Of a DNA stretch of 40,287 nt, positions 16,690 through 23,370 are shown in pieces. The position numbers and the translations under genes are program-made. This stretch comes from Plesiocystis pacifica SIR-1. Lineage in GTDB: Bacteria; Myxococcota_A; Polyangia; Nannocystales; Nannocystaceae. The notes under the pieces were generated by a model. That model made no database searches and was not told the origin of the DNA. It saw nothing but the letters and a program-made list of their open reading frames with translations. The stretch lies in contig NZ_ABCS01000086.1 of the NCBI RefSeq assembly GCF_000170895.1, positions 1-40,287 on the forward strand. The letters are read 5' to 3'. Position 1 is the stretch's first letter; the number at the start of each line of letters is the position of its first letter.

Positions 16690-16918
16690 TGGTTCGGGCT
16701 TCGAGTCCGCGCCCTGATGAGCGTCCGCTAGCTGAGAAATTGATTGAGCACGCGTGCGAAGCTTTGCACGATTTCCAGACAGTTGTTCAGTGACCTAGAC
16801 CGCAGACCATGATATCCATGCGGCCAATCTCAGCGCCCCGGCCATCCCCCACCGACGAACCTCGTTCGCGTGCAACAACCATCTGCCGGGGCTACCGACG
16901 AAGGATCAGGAGAAAGAC
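16690..16918 (+). other. Leader/promoter region of the RiPP precursor gene
   Basis: This 229-base gap is somewhat richer in A+T than its neighbours around 16735-16835 and presumably contains the promoter of the peptide gene. I cannot pick a convincing -35/-10 pair. A short GCACGCGTGC palindrome and a GTGC...GCAC dyad lie at about 16748-16771, possible regulator contacts. A strong ribosome site ends it. Confidence 0.3.
16908..16912 (+). promoter_or_regulatory. Strong Shine-Dalgarno of the RiPP precursor
   Basis: AGGAG six bases before the ATG at 16919. By contrast the downstream MNIO gene has no visible Shine-Dalgarno, which fits high production of the peptide relative to its modifying enzyme. 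Confidence 0.8.
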
Positions 16919-17242
16919 ATGGCAAACCTCAAGGACATCGTGGCCACCCTGGCCATCCTGAGCGCTGGCTCCCTCGCCCTCACCGGCTGCGGTGACAAGA
17001 AGGACACCACCAACCCCACCGACGCCGCTGGCGAGGGTGGCGACGTTGCGGCTCCCGCCGAGGGCGAGGGTTCGTGCAAGGGTGAGGACGGCGAAGGCTC
17101 GTGCAAGGGCGACGCCGACGGCGAGGGCTCGTGCAAGGGCGACGCCGCCGAGGGCGAGGGCTCGTGCAAGGGCGACGCCGCCGAGGGCGAGGGCTCGTGC
17201 AAGGGCGACGCCGCCGAGGGCGAGGAAGCCGCCGCCGAGTAA
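16919..17242 (+). CDS. RiPP precursor: lipobox-bearing peptide with five GEGSCKG repeats (MNIO substrate)
   Basis: A 107-aa peptide. Residues 1-24 form a signal peptide ending in LTGC (Cys24), a good lipobox, so the peptide is predicted to be exported and lipid-anchored. Residues 25-48 are a Lys/Asp/Thr/Gly/Ala linker. Residues 49-96 hold five copies of GEGSCKG with Cys53, 62, 72, 83 and 94, spaced 9, 10, 11 and 11 residues, separated by Asp/Ala/Glu. The tail is acidic. The MNIO enzyme and partner encoded just downstream identify it as a ribosomally made, modified peptide. Related MNIO substrates (HvfA-type) have EGKCG repeats, and bufferins have 4-6 cysteines; modified cysteines in both bind copper. 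The order here, E-G-S-C-K-G, differs. It lacks other cysteines. The modification itself is inferred. Confidence 0.8.
   Translation: MANLKDIVATLAILSAGSLALTGCGDKKDTTNPTDAAGEGGDVAAPAEGEGSCKGEDGEGSCKGDADGEGSCKGDAAEGEGSCKGDAAEGEGSCKGDAAEGEEAAAE
17063..17215 (+). repeat. Coding tandem repeat of the RiPP precursor (33-nt units)
   Basis: DNA counterpart of the GEGSCKG repeats. The last units (17150-17182 and 17183-17215) are nearly identical 33-nt blocks; the earlier ones are shorter (27-30 nt) and more diverged. Unit number could change by recombination or slippage without breaking the frame, altering the count of modifiable cysteines. Confidence 0.85.
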
Positions 17243-17276
17243 GGCTGCTGCTCTCACCCGCGGTCTTCGGGCCGCA

Positions 17277-17317
17277 AAAACAAAGGCCCATGGCGTCATG
17301 CCCTGGGCCTTTGTTTT
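17277..17317 (+). terminator. Intrinsic terminator/attenuator between precursor and MNIO genes
   Basis: A perfect 14-bp stem (AAAACAAAGGCCCA with TGGGCCTTTGTTTT) lies 34 bases after the precursor stop. The loop can pair further (GGC with GCC around GTCAT). The T-rich descending arm continues into GCTTT. This is the strongest terminator-like element in the window, sitting only 22 bases before the ATG of the MNIO gene. Partial read-through would give abundant peptide mRNA and less enzyme mRNA, as in many RiPP operons. The A-rich ascending arm also makes it work on the other strand. Confidence 0.85.
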
Positions 17318-17339
17318 GCTTTAAGCTCCGCCCGCGATC

Positions 17340-18272
17340 ATGCCCTCCCTCCGCCAACGAGTTCACACCGCCGCGACGCCCACGGGGGTCGGTCTGGGCC
17401 TGCGCGCCGAGTTCCTGCGCGACGCCAAGACGAGCCTCGACGGCACGGACGGACAGCCTGGCTTCGCCGAGCGCGTCGCCTTTGTCGAGATCAGCCCCGA
17501 GAACTACATGCAGCGCGGCGGGGTCAACCGGGATCTCTTCGAGGCCGTGGCCGAGCGCGTCCCGGTGATCACCCACGGCTTGATGATGTCTCTCGGCGGC
17601 CTCGAGCCCTTCTCCGACGACTACTTCGCCGAGCTGCGCCGCTTCCTCGCGGTCCACGGCGGCGCCTGGCACAGCGATCACCTGTGCTTTTCGACCTGTG
17701 AGGCCGGCGGCGACGGGGGCCGGGAGGTGCTCCACGATCTCCTGCCCGTGCCGTTGACGGAGGCCTCGGCTCGGCGCTTCGCGGCGAGGGTCCGCGAGGC
17801 TCAAGATCGCCTCGAGCGGCCCATGGCTCTGGAGAACATCTCCTACTACCTGCCCATGGGCCCCTCGGAGCTGAGCGAGGCCGAGTTCATGACCCTGGTG
17901 TGCGAGGAGGCCGACTGCGGCGTGCTCCTCGACGTCAACAACGTCTACGTCAACTCGCGCAACTTTGGCTTCGACCCCGACGAGATGGTCGCGGCCTACC
18001 CCCTCGATCGCGTGGTCCAGCTGCACGTCGCCGGGCACACCCACTGGAAGCGCTTCGACTTCTTCCTCGACGATCACGGCGCGACCGCCTCGCCGACGGT
18101 GCACCGCTTGATGCAGCAGGTCGTCGAGCGCATCGGCCCGGTGCCGGTGTTGCTCGAGCGCGACGACGACATCCCGCCGCTGGGCGAGCTCCTCGACGAG
18201 GTCGCGCGCTTGCAGACCAACTACGACGAGGCCCTCGCGCGGCGCTCGGTGGAGGCCAGCGATGTCGCCTGA
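17340..18272 (+). CDS. MNIO (DUF692) multinuclear non-heme iron oxidase, RiPP-modifying
   Basis: A 310-aa TIM-barrel enzyme of the family that includes MbnB, TglH, ChrH, BufB and HvfB, which use two or three iron ions and oxygen to rearrange peptide cysteines. Family landmarks are all present: GVGLGLRAEFL near 16-26, FVEISPENYM near 48-57, HGLMMSLGG (His79), WHSDHLCFS (His111, Asp113, His114), ALENISYYL (Glu165), LLDVNNVYVNSRNFGFD (Asp198, Asn200), LHVAGHTH (His229, His233) and LLERDDDIP (Glu273). So the iron site appears complete. The gene starts 97 bases after the precursor stop, past a terminator-like hairpin, and overlaps the partner gene by 11 bases. The likely substrate is the GEGSCKG peptide encoded upstream; the chemistry on it is unknown. 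Confidence 0.92.
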   Translation: MPSLRQRVHTAATPTGVGLGLRAEFLRDAKTSLDGTDGQPGFAERVAFVEISPENYMQRGGVNRDLFEAVAERVPVITHGLMMSLGGLEPFSDDYFAELRRFLAVHGGAWHSDHLCFSTCEAGGDGGREVLHDLLPVPLTEASARRFAARVREAQDRLERPMALENISYYLPMGPSELSEAEFMTLVCEEADCGVLLDVNNVYVNSRNFGFDPDEMVAAYPLDRVVQLHVAGHTHWKRFDFFLDDHGATASPTVHRLMQQVVERIGPVPVLLERDDDIPPLGELLDEVARLQTNYDEALARRSVEASDVA

Positions 18273-19092
18273 AGCGGACCCGACCATGGACCACGAGGCG
18301 ATCATCCGGGTGTTCTCGACGGTGCTCCGCGACCCCGCCGTGTTCGAGGCCGTCGCCGCCGACCCCGACGCGGGCCTGGCCGAGCTGGGCCTCGACGCGG
18401 CGACCCGCGAGGCGATGCTGGCCCACGGCCCAGGGCGCCTGTTCGCCTACCACCGCATGGTCCACAGCCGCTTGCGCCGGACGGTGCGCAAGCTGATCGG
18501 GCCGGCCGCCGCGGTGCTCGGGCGCGAGCGCCTCCACGCCGAGGTCGACGCGTGGATCGACGTCGAGGGGCCGCGCTCGGGCATCTTCCGCGACGTCGTC
18601 GGCGAGTTCGCGGACTGGGCCGTCGAGCGTTGGGCGGCCGACGACGCGCTCCCGCCCTGGCTGGCGCCGCTGGCCGCCCACGGCGCGCTGCGCTGGCGCC
18701 TGCGCAACGACCCGCGCGTGGTCGAGGCGCCCAGCGAGGCCAAGATCGACCTCGAGCGCGCCGTCGCGTGCAACGCCACGGCCTCGGTGCAGCGCTACGC
18801 GTGGGCGGTCCACCGCGTCCCCGCCGAGCCGGGCCCCGAGGAGGCGCCGGAGCAGCGCGAGGTGGCGGTGGCGATCTTCCGCGACGCCAAGGGCAAGGTC
18901 CGCGAGCTCGAGCTCGAGCCCCGGCTGGCGGCCATGCTCGAGCGCCTGCTCGCCGGGCAGACCCTGCGCGAGGCCCTGTTTGGGGCCTGCGAGGCCACGG
19001 GGCAGGCCCTCGACGACGAGATCCTCAAGGAGACGGCCCTGGCCCTGGCCGACTGGTGCGAGCGCCACTTGCTGCTCGGCGGGACCGAGTGA
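18262..19092 (+). CDS. MNIO partner protein (HvfC/BufC/MbnC-like, DUF2063-type)
   Basis: A 276-aa protein next to and overlapping the MNIO gene by 11 bases, as the peptide-recruiting partner usually does. The N-terminal helical part (AIIRVFSTVLRDPAVFEAVA, then RLFAYHRMVHSRLRRTVRKL at about 60-79) resembles the DUF2063-type start of HvfC/BufC proteins (a Tyr/His/Arg-rich segment that wraps the MNIO). The C-terminal part has beta/alpha character (EVAVAIFRDAKGKVRELEL, LEPRLAAMLERLLAGQ), like the RRE-like recognition domain that binds leader peptides. Overall identity to any named partner cannot be judged by eye, so the assignment rests on position, size and these features. It overlaps the hydrolase gene by 4 bases. 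Confidence 0.75.
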   Translation: MSPEADPTMDHEAIIRVFSTVLRDPAVFEAVAADPDAGLAELGLDAATREAMLAHGPGRLFAYHRMVHSRLRRTVRKLIGPAAAVLGRERLHAEVDAWIDVEGPRSGIFRDVVGEFADWAVERWAADDALPPWLAPLAAHGALRWRLRNDPRVVEAPSEAKIDLERAVACNATASVQRYAWAVHRVPAEPGPEEAPEQREVAVAIFRDAKGKVRELELEPRLAAMLERLLAGQTLREALFGACEATGQALDDEILKETALALADWCERHLLLGGTE

Positions 19093-20021
19093 GCCTGGCC
19101 GAGTGGAAGGCGCGGGGCCGGGAGCTCGAGCTCGAGGGCTTCGGGCGCCGGCTGTTCGTGGTCGAGCGCGGCCCGACGCAGGCCCGCGCGGGCACGGACG
19201 AAGCGCCGACCCTGCTCCTCGTCCACGGCTTCCCGACCTCCAGCCACGACTTCCACCGGGTCCTCGATCGCCTGGCCCAGACCCACCGGGTCATCGCCCA
19301 CGACCAGCTCGGCTTCGGCCTGTCCGACAAGCCGCGCCTGGGCGGTGGTGAGGGCGAGTACGGCTACTCGCTGTTCGAGCAGGCCGAGGTCGCCCTGGCC
19401 CTGTGGCGGCAGCTGGGGGTCCGGCGGGCCCGGCTGCTGGCCCACGACTACGGCACCTCGGTGGTCACGGAGATCCTCGCGCGCCGAGCCTTCAGCCCCG
19501 TCGCGGGGGCGCCCGAGCTCGACGCGGTGATCTTGTGCAACGGCAGCGTCAACCTCGAGCTGGCGTCGCTGACCTGGCCGCAAAAGCTCCTCGCGGGCCC
19601 GCTGCCGGTGGCCCGGGCCTTCGCCCGCGTCGGCCCGCGGGCGCTGTTCGAGGCCCGCATCCGCAAGACCCTCGCCCCAGCTTCGCGGGCGCGCTTCGAC
19701 CCCGCGGACATCGAGGCGATGTGGGCGGGGAACGTGCGCGCGGGCGGCCGCGAGCGCCTGGCCGATCTGTCCCGCTACCTCCACGAGCGCCGCCGCTTCT
19801 GGGCGCGCTGGCGCGAGGGGCTGCGGCGCACGCAGGTCCCCGCGTTGGTGCTGTGGGGCCGCGCCGACCCCATCGCGCTCCCGGCCATCGCCGAGTGCCT
19901 GGCGGCCGAGCTGCCCCGAGCGCAGCTGCGCTGGCTCGAGGGGCTGGGGCACTTTCCGATGCTCGAGGACCCAGGGCGCTGGGCTGAGGCCTTGCTCGAG
20001 TTCTTGGACGGGCTGGATTAG
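19089..20021 (+). CDS. MEST-like alpha/beta hydrolase (epoxide hydrolase/haloalkane dehalogenase type), coupled to MNIO operon
   Basis: A 310-aa alpha/beta hydrolase. It starts with a GTG inside the GTGA overlap with the partner gene, so translation is coupled. The oxyanion loop HGFPTSSHDF begins at His46, and HDQLGFGLSDKP follows. The nucleophile elbow is AHDYG with Asp120, as in epoxide hydrolases and haloalkane dehalogenases rather than the Ser of esterases. Asp260 (WGRADP) and His288 (GHFPMLEDP) complete the triad. The blocks YSLFEQAEVALAL, QKLL and MWAGN...LSRYLHERRRFWARW closely follow vertebrate MEST (PEG1), a poorly understood member. An Asp nucleophile would suit hydrolysis of an epoxide or another activated ring; a role on the modified peptide is inference from coupling. 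Confidence 0.85.
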   Translation: MSLAEWKARGRELELEGFGRRLFVVERGPTQARAGTDEAPTLLLVHGFPTSSHDFHRVLDRLAQTHRVIAHDQLGFGLSDKPRLGGGEGEYGYSLFEQAEVALALWRQLGVRRARLLAHDYGTSVVTEILARRAFSPVAGAPELDAVILCNGSVNLELASLTWPQKLLAGPLPVARAFARVGPRALFEARIRKTLAPASRARFDPADIEAMWAGNVRAGGRERLADLSRYLHERRRFWARWREGLRRTQVPALVLWGRADPIALPAIAECLAAELPRAQLRWLEGLGHFPMLEDPGRWAEALLEFLDGLD

Positions 20022-23000
20022 TCCAGCCCAGCCAGCCACGCCTCGACCTCGGCGCGGCCGAGCTCGCGGCTGTCCCCGTGGGCGCGCAGCAGCGACAGGG
20101 CGAGCTCGGCGAGCTCCCGGGCGCGGGCGGGCTCGTCGGCGGCGAGGACCTGGGCGCGGAGGAAGGCGAGGTGGGCCTTGCTGATCTGATCGGGGCGCTC
20201 GCCCTTGGGGAGGGCGTCGGCTTTGTCGAGCCAGGCGCTGGCCTTGGCGAGGTGCTCGGCGCCCTCGGCCTCAGCTTCAGCCTGGGCGCGGGCGAGCTCG
20301 AGGCGGGCGAGGTCGCGGTAGACCTCGGTGAGGCTGAGGGAGTCGGCGCCGGCGGTCCGGAGGATGAGCGCGAGGGAGGCCTGGTAGTCGGCCTCGGCGG
20401 CGTCGAGCTTGCCGGCGGCGCGCTGGGTGGAGGCGCGGATCATCCAGGCGATGGACAGCTCTGGGTGGTCCTCGCCCATGGCCTCGCGGACGATGGTCAA
20501 GGCCCGATCGGCGTCGGCGAAGGCGGCCTCGTGCTGGCCGAGGGCCGACAGGACCATGGCGCGGTTGGCCAGGGCGTGGCCGACCCAGACGCTATCTGGC
20601 CCGTAGTACTCGGTGTAGTGGTCGAGGACGCGGTCGAGCAGGGGCTTGGCCTGCTCGACCAAGCCCATGCTCGAGTAGAGCACGGCGAGGTTGGCCCGGG
20701 CGCTCGAGGTCTTGACATGATCGGGCCCGAACACGCGCAGTGTGCTGTCGAGGGACTCCTCGAGCAGGGGCTTGGCCTCGTCGAAGCGGTTGAGCTGTAG
20801 GGCGAGGGCGCCCTCGGTGGTCAGCGCGGAGCGGGTGCGGGGGTGGTCGGGGCCGATCTTGTCGGCCCACACGGCCCGAGCCCGGCCGAACTCGCGGGAC
20901 GCCTCGTCGAAGCGCCCGAGCCGGTAGTAGGCCAGCGCGATGGTGAAGTGGCAGTCGCCGATGCGCACGTTGTCGGCGGGGTAGATGGGCGCGCGGATGG
21001 CCAGGGCCTTCTCGGCCGCGGCGAGGGACAGCTCGTATTCCCCGTTGTGCGCGTAGATGTTGGAGCGCTCGATCTCCACGCCGCCGAGGATGATGCCGTC
21101 GCCGCCGAGGCGGTCGGCGAAGGCCTCGACCAGCGCGAGGATGTCGAGGGCCTCGTCGAAGCGCTCGCCCCCGTCCTTGAGCAGGCTGGCCAGGGTCGTG
21201 CCGATGCGCGCCGCGTTGCGGGCGTCGTTGATCGCGATGGCGTCGGCCAGGGCCTGGCGAAGCTTCGCCTCGCGGGCGGCGTCGTCCTCGAAGGGCACCC
21301 GCCCCCGGACCCAGTGCAGCTCCATGCCGAGGGGTCGCCAGTCGAGGGCCTCGACCTGGGGCTCGAGGGCGTCGAGGATCGACTCGGCCCGCTTGAAGTC
21401 GCCGTCGTAGGTCATGGCCTCGGCGCGGTCGAGCTTGGTCTGGATGGCCTCGATGGCCGCGCGCCGCTCGGGGTCGGCGGGCAGGGGGACGAGGGCTTCG
21501 AGGGCGTCGAGGTCGGCGCAGTCGTCGACGTCCCCGACGGCGTCGAGGAGCTTGGAGGCGTCCTCGATGTGGTCCTCGTCGGCGCGGGCGAGGCCCTCGA
21601 CGAAGCCGGCGAAGCGTCGCCGTCGGCGCTCGAGGCAGAGCATGCGGCGATCGAGGAGCTCGGCGCTCTGCTCGTGGCGCAGGTGGGTGGCCGCGCAGGC
21701 GTCGACCCAGGCGGCCTGCCAGTCCTCGCCCCAGGCGTCGAGGGCTGGCAGGAGGTTGCGCAGCGTCGTCGCGGTCCAGCGGTCGCCGAGGGCCTCGGCG
21801 CGGGCCTCGATGGCCGCGCGCTGCTCGGCCTCGAAGGTGCCGGCGAAGGCCCTCGCCGAGTCGACGCAGCGGGGCGCCTGCTCGCGCGCGCTGCCGCTGG
21901 CGAAGGCGAGGGCCACGGCGCCGACGAAGGCCAGGGCCAGGCCCAGGCCCAGGGCGACCCGCCGCCGGTGGATCTGCGGGTCGTGGCTGAGCTCCTGGAG
22001 CAGGGCGTCCATGCTCGGCCAGCGCTGCTCGGGGTCGAGGGCGAGCCCGCGGACCACGGCCTGGCGGATCGAGCTGGGCACGTCGGAGCCCCGGGGGGGC
22101 TCGGCGAGCTCGCCGTGGTGGATCGCAAACATCAGGGCGTGGAGGTTGTCGCCGGCGTAGGGGCGCTGGCCGTAGAGGGCCTCGTAGAGCGCGACGCAGA
22201 ACGCGAACTGGTCGGCCCGGGCGTCGACCTCGTCGCCGGCGTACTGCTCGGGGGACATGTACGCGGGCGTGCCCATGCGCGCGCCGGTCTTGGTCAGGCG
22301 CGCCGACAGGCCGAGGCTCTCGCCCGCGCGCGAGCCTCGGTTGAGGAGCATGCGCAGCTCGGGGTCGAGGTCGAGGGAGTCGTCGTCGAGGGTCTCGGGC
22401 TCGTCGGTCCGCGCCCGGCTCGGGTCGCGGGCCTGGCTCGTCGCCCGCAGCAGGTGCATGGGCGTGCTCCGGTCGACGGTCTCGACGGTGGTCATGCCGT
22501 CGCTCGACGGCGGCTCCTCGTCGGGGTCCGCGGGCGCGTCGGCCTGGCGGGCGAGGCCAAAGTCGGCCACGCGGATGGGCGCCCCGGGGGCCCCCAGGGT
22601 CGAGGCTCGCTCTCGCCGCGTTTGTTCCTCGCTGGGGGCTGGGGCCGGGCTGGCTCGCCCGAGCAGCACGTTGGCGGGCTTGAAGTCCCGGTGGATCAGC
22701 TGGGCGCCGTGGGCCGCGGCGAGGCCCCGACCCGCCGGCAGGAAGCGCGCGAGCACCTCGGGCCAGGGGTGGGCCCGGCGGGCCTCGGCTCCGGCCGCGT
22801 CGCTCATGCTCGCGGCGGAGGGGACCGTGGGCGCGGCGTCCATCCAGTCGCGCAAGGTCCCGCCCTCGATGTACTCCATGGCCACGAACACGCCATTTTG
22901 GTGGGTGCCCACGTCGTGCACGGTGATCACGTTGGGGTGGCTCAGCCGGGCCATGGCCTGGGCCTCGCGGAGTAGGCGGGCCGCGCCCTGGGAGCCGCGG

Positions 23001-23281
23001 CCGCGCCGGGGCGAGAGCATCAGCTTGACGGCGATGCGCCGGTCGAGCTCGGCGTCGTAGGCCGCGTAGACCACCCCCATGCCGCCGACGCCGATGCGGC
23101 CGAGGACGACGTAGCGGCCGATGGGCGCCCCGGGCTCGAGGCGGGTCAGGGTGCTTGGCGAGAGCGGGTCACGGGTCGGGTCGTCCTCGCCCGCTTCGGT
23201 CGCGTCAAAGGCCGACACCTCCACGCCTGGGGCGTCGACGGTGTGCTGGAGGCTGGGCTTGTCCTCCTCCGCCTCGGTCAT
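20018..23281 (-). CDS. Ser/Thr protein kinase with membrane helix and TPR-rich C-terminus
   Basis: A 1087-aa eukaryote-like kinase of the PknB/Stk type common in myxobacteria. The kinase domain spans about 52-430: glycine loop GRIGVGGMGVVY, IAVKLM lysine, LIHRDFKPANVLL catalytic loop near 197, VADFGLAR near 240, and MGTPAYMSPEQ near 335. Between the last two is an acidic, Ser/Thr/Asp-rich insert of roughly 85 residues, unusually long for the activation segment. A transmembrane helix (about 440-460) precedes an extracytoplasmic part made of tetratricopeptide repeats (FDEAKPLLEESLDSTLRVFG, MGLVEQAKPLLDRVLDHY) to the C-terminus. This is a membrane signalling kinase with a protein-binding sensor. 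The 3' end overlaps the hydrolase gene's stop by 4 bases, so the two converge. Confidence 0.95.
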   Translation of the reverse strand: MTEAEEDKPSLQHTVDAPGVEVSAFDATEAGEDDPTRDPLSPSTLTRLEPGAPIGRYVVLGRIGVGGMGVVYAAYDAELDRRIAVKLMLSPRRGRGSQGAARLLREAQAMARLSHPNVITVHDVGTHQNGVFVAMEYIEGGTLRDWMDAAPTVPSAASMSDAAGAEARRAHPWPEVLARFLPAGRGLAAAHGAQLIHRDFKPANVLLGRASPAPAPSEEQTRRERASTLGAPGAPIRVADFGLARQADAPADPDEEPPSSDGMTTVETVDRSTPMHLLRATSQARDPSRARTDEPETLDDDSLDLDPELRMLLNRGSRAGESLGLSARLTKTGARMGTPAYMSPEQYAGDEVDARADQFAFCVALYEALYGQRPYAGDNLHALMFAIHHGELAEPPRGSDVPSSIRQAVVRGLALDPEQRWPSMDALLQELSHDPQIHRRRVALGLGLALAFVGAVALAFASGSAREQAPRCVDSARAFAGTFEAEQRAAIEARAEALGDRWTATTLRNLLPALDAWGEDWQAAWVDACAATHLRHEQSAELLDRRMLCLERRRRRFAGFVEGLARADEDHIEDASKLLDAVGDVDDCADLDALEALVPLPADPERRAAIEAIQTKLDRAEAMTYDGDFKRAESILDALEPQVEALDWRPLGMELHWVRGRVPFEDDAAREAKLRQALADAIAINDARNAARIGTTLASLLKDGGERFDEALDILALVEAFADRLGGDGIILGGVEIERSNIYAHNGEYELSLAAAEKALAIRAPIYPADNVRIGDCHFTIALAYYRLGRFDEASREFGRARAVWADKIGPDHPRTRSALTTEGALALQLNRFDEAKPLLEESLDSTLRVFGPDHVKTSSARANLAVLYSSMGLVEQAKPLLDRVLDHYTEYYGPDSVWVGHALANRAMVLSALGQHEAAFADADRALTIVREAMGEDHPELSIAWMIRASTQRAAGKLDAAEADYQASLALILRTAGADSLSLTEVYRDLARLELARAQAEAEAEGAEHLAKASAWLDKADALPKGERPDQISKAHLAFLRAQVLAADEPARARELAELALSLLRAHGDSRELGRAEVEAWLAGLD

Positions 23282-23370
23282 GGCGAGGATGATACGCGAA
23301 GCCCGTGGCGGACGGGCGCTCCGCTGTGTCTACTTTAGTCGCCGTGGACGACGTGCCCCACGCCCACGAC

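Noticed and set aside
17063..17215. CRISPR-like short repeats
   Set aside because: The 27-33-nt units are contiguous without spacers and encode GEGSCKG in frame; no cas genes nearby.
16919..18272. Methanobactin locus
   Set aside because: The peptide is exported-looking with five repeats instead of a short two-Cys core, and MbnT/MbnP-type transport and receptor genes are absent. The MNIO family is shared but the pathway is not the same.
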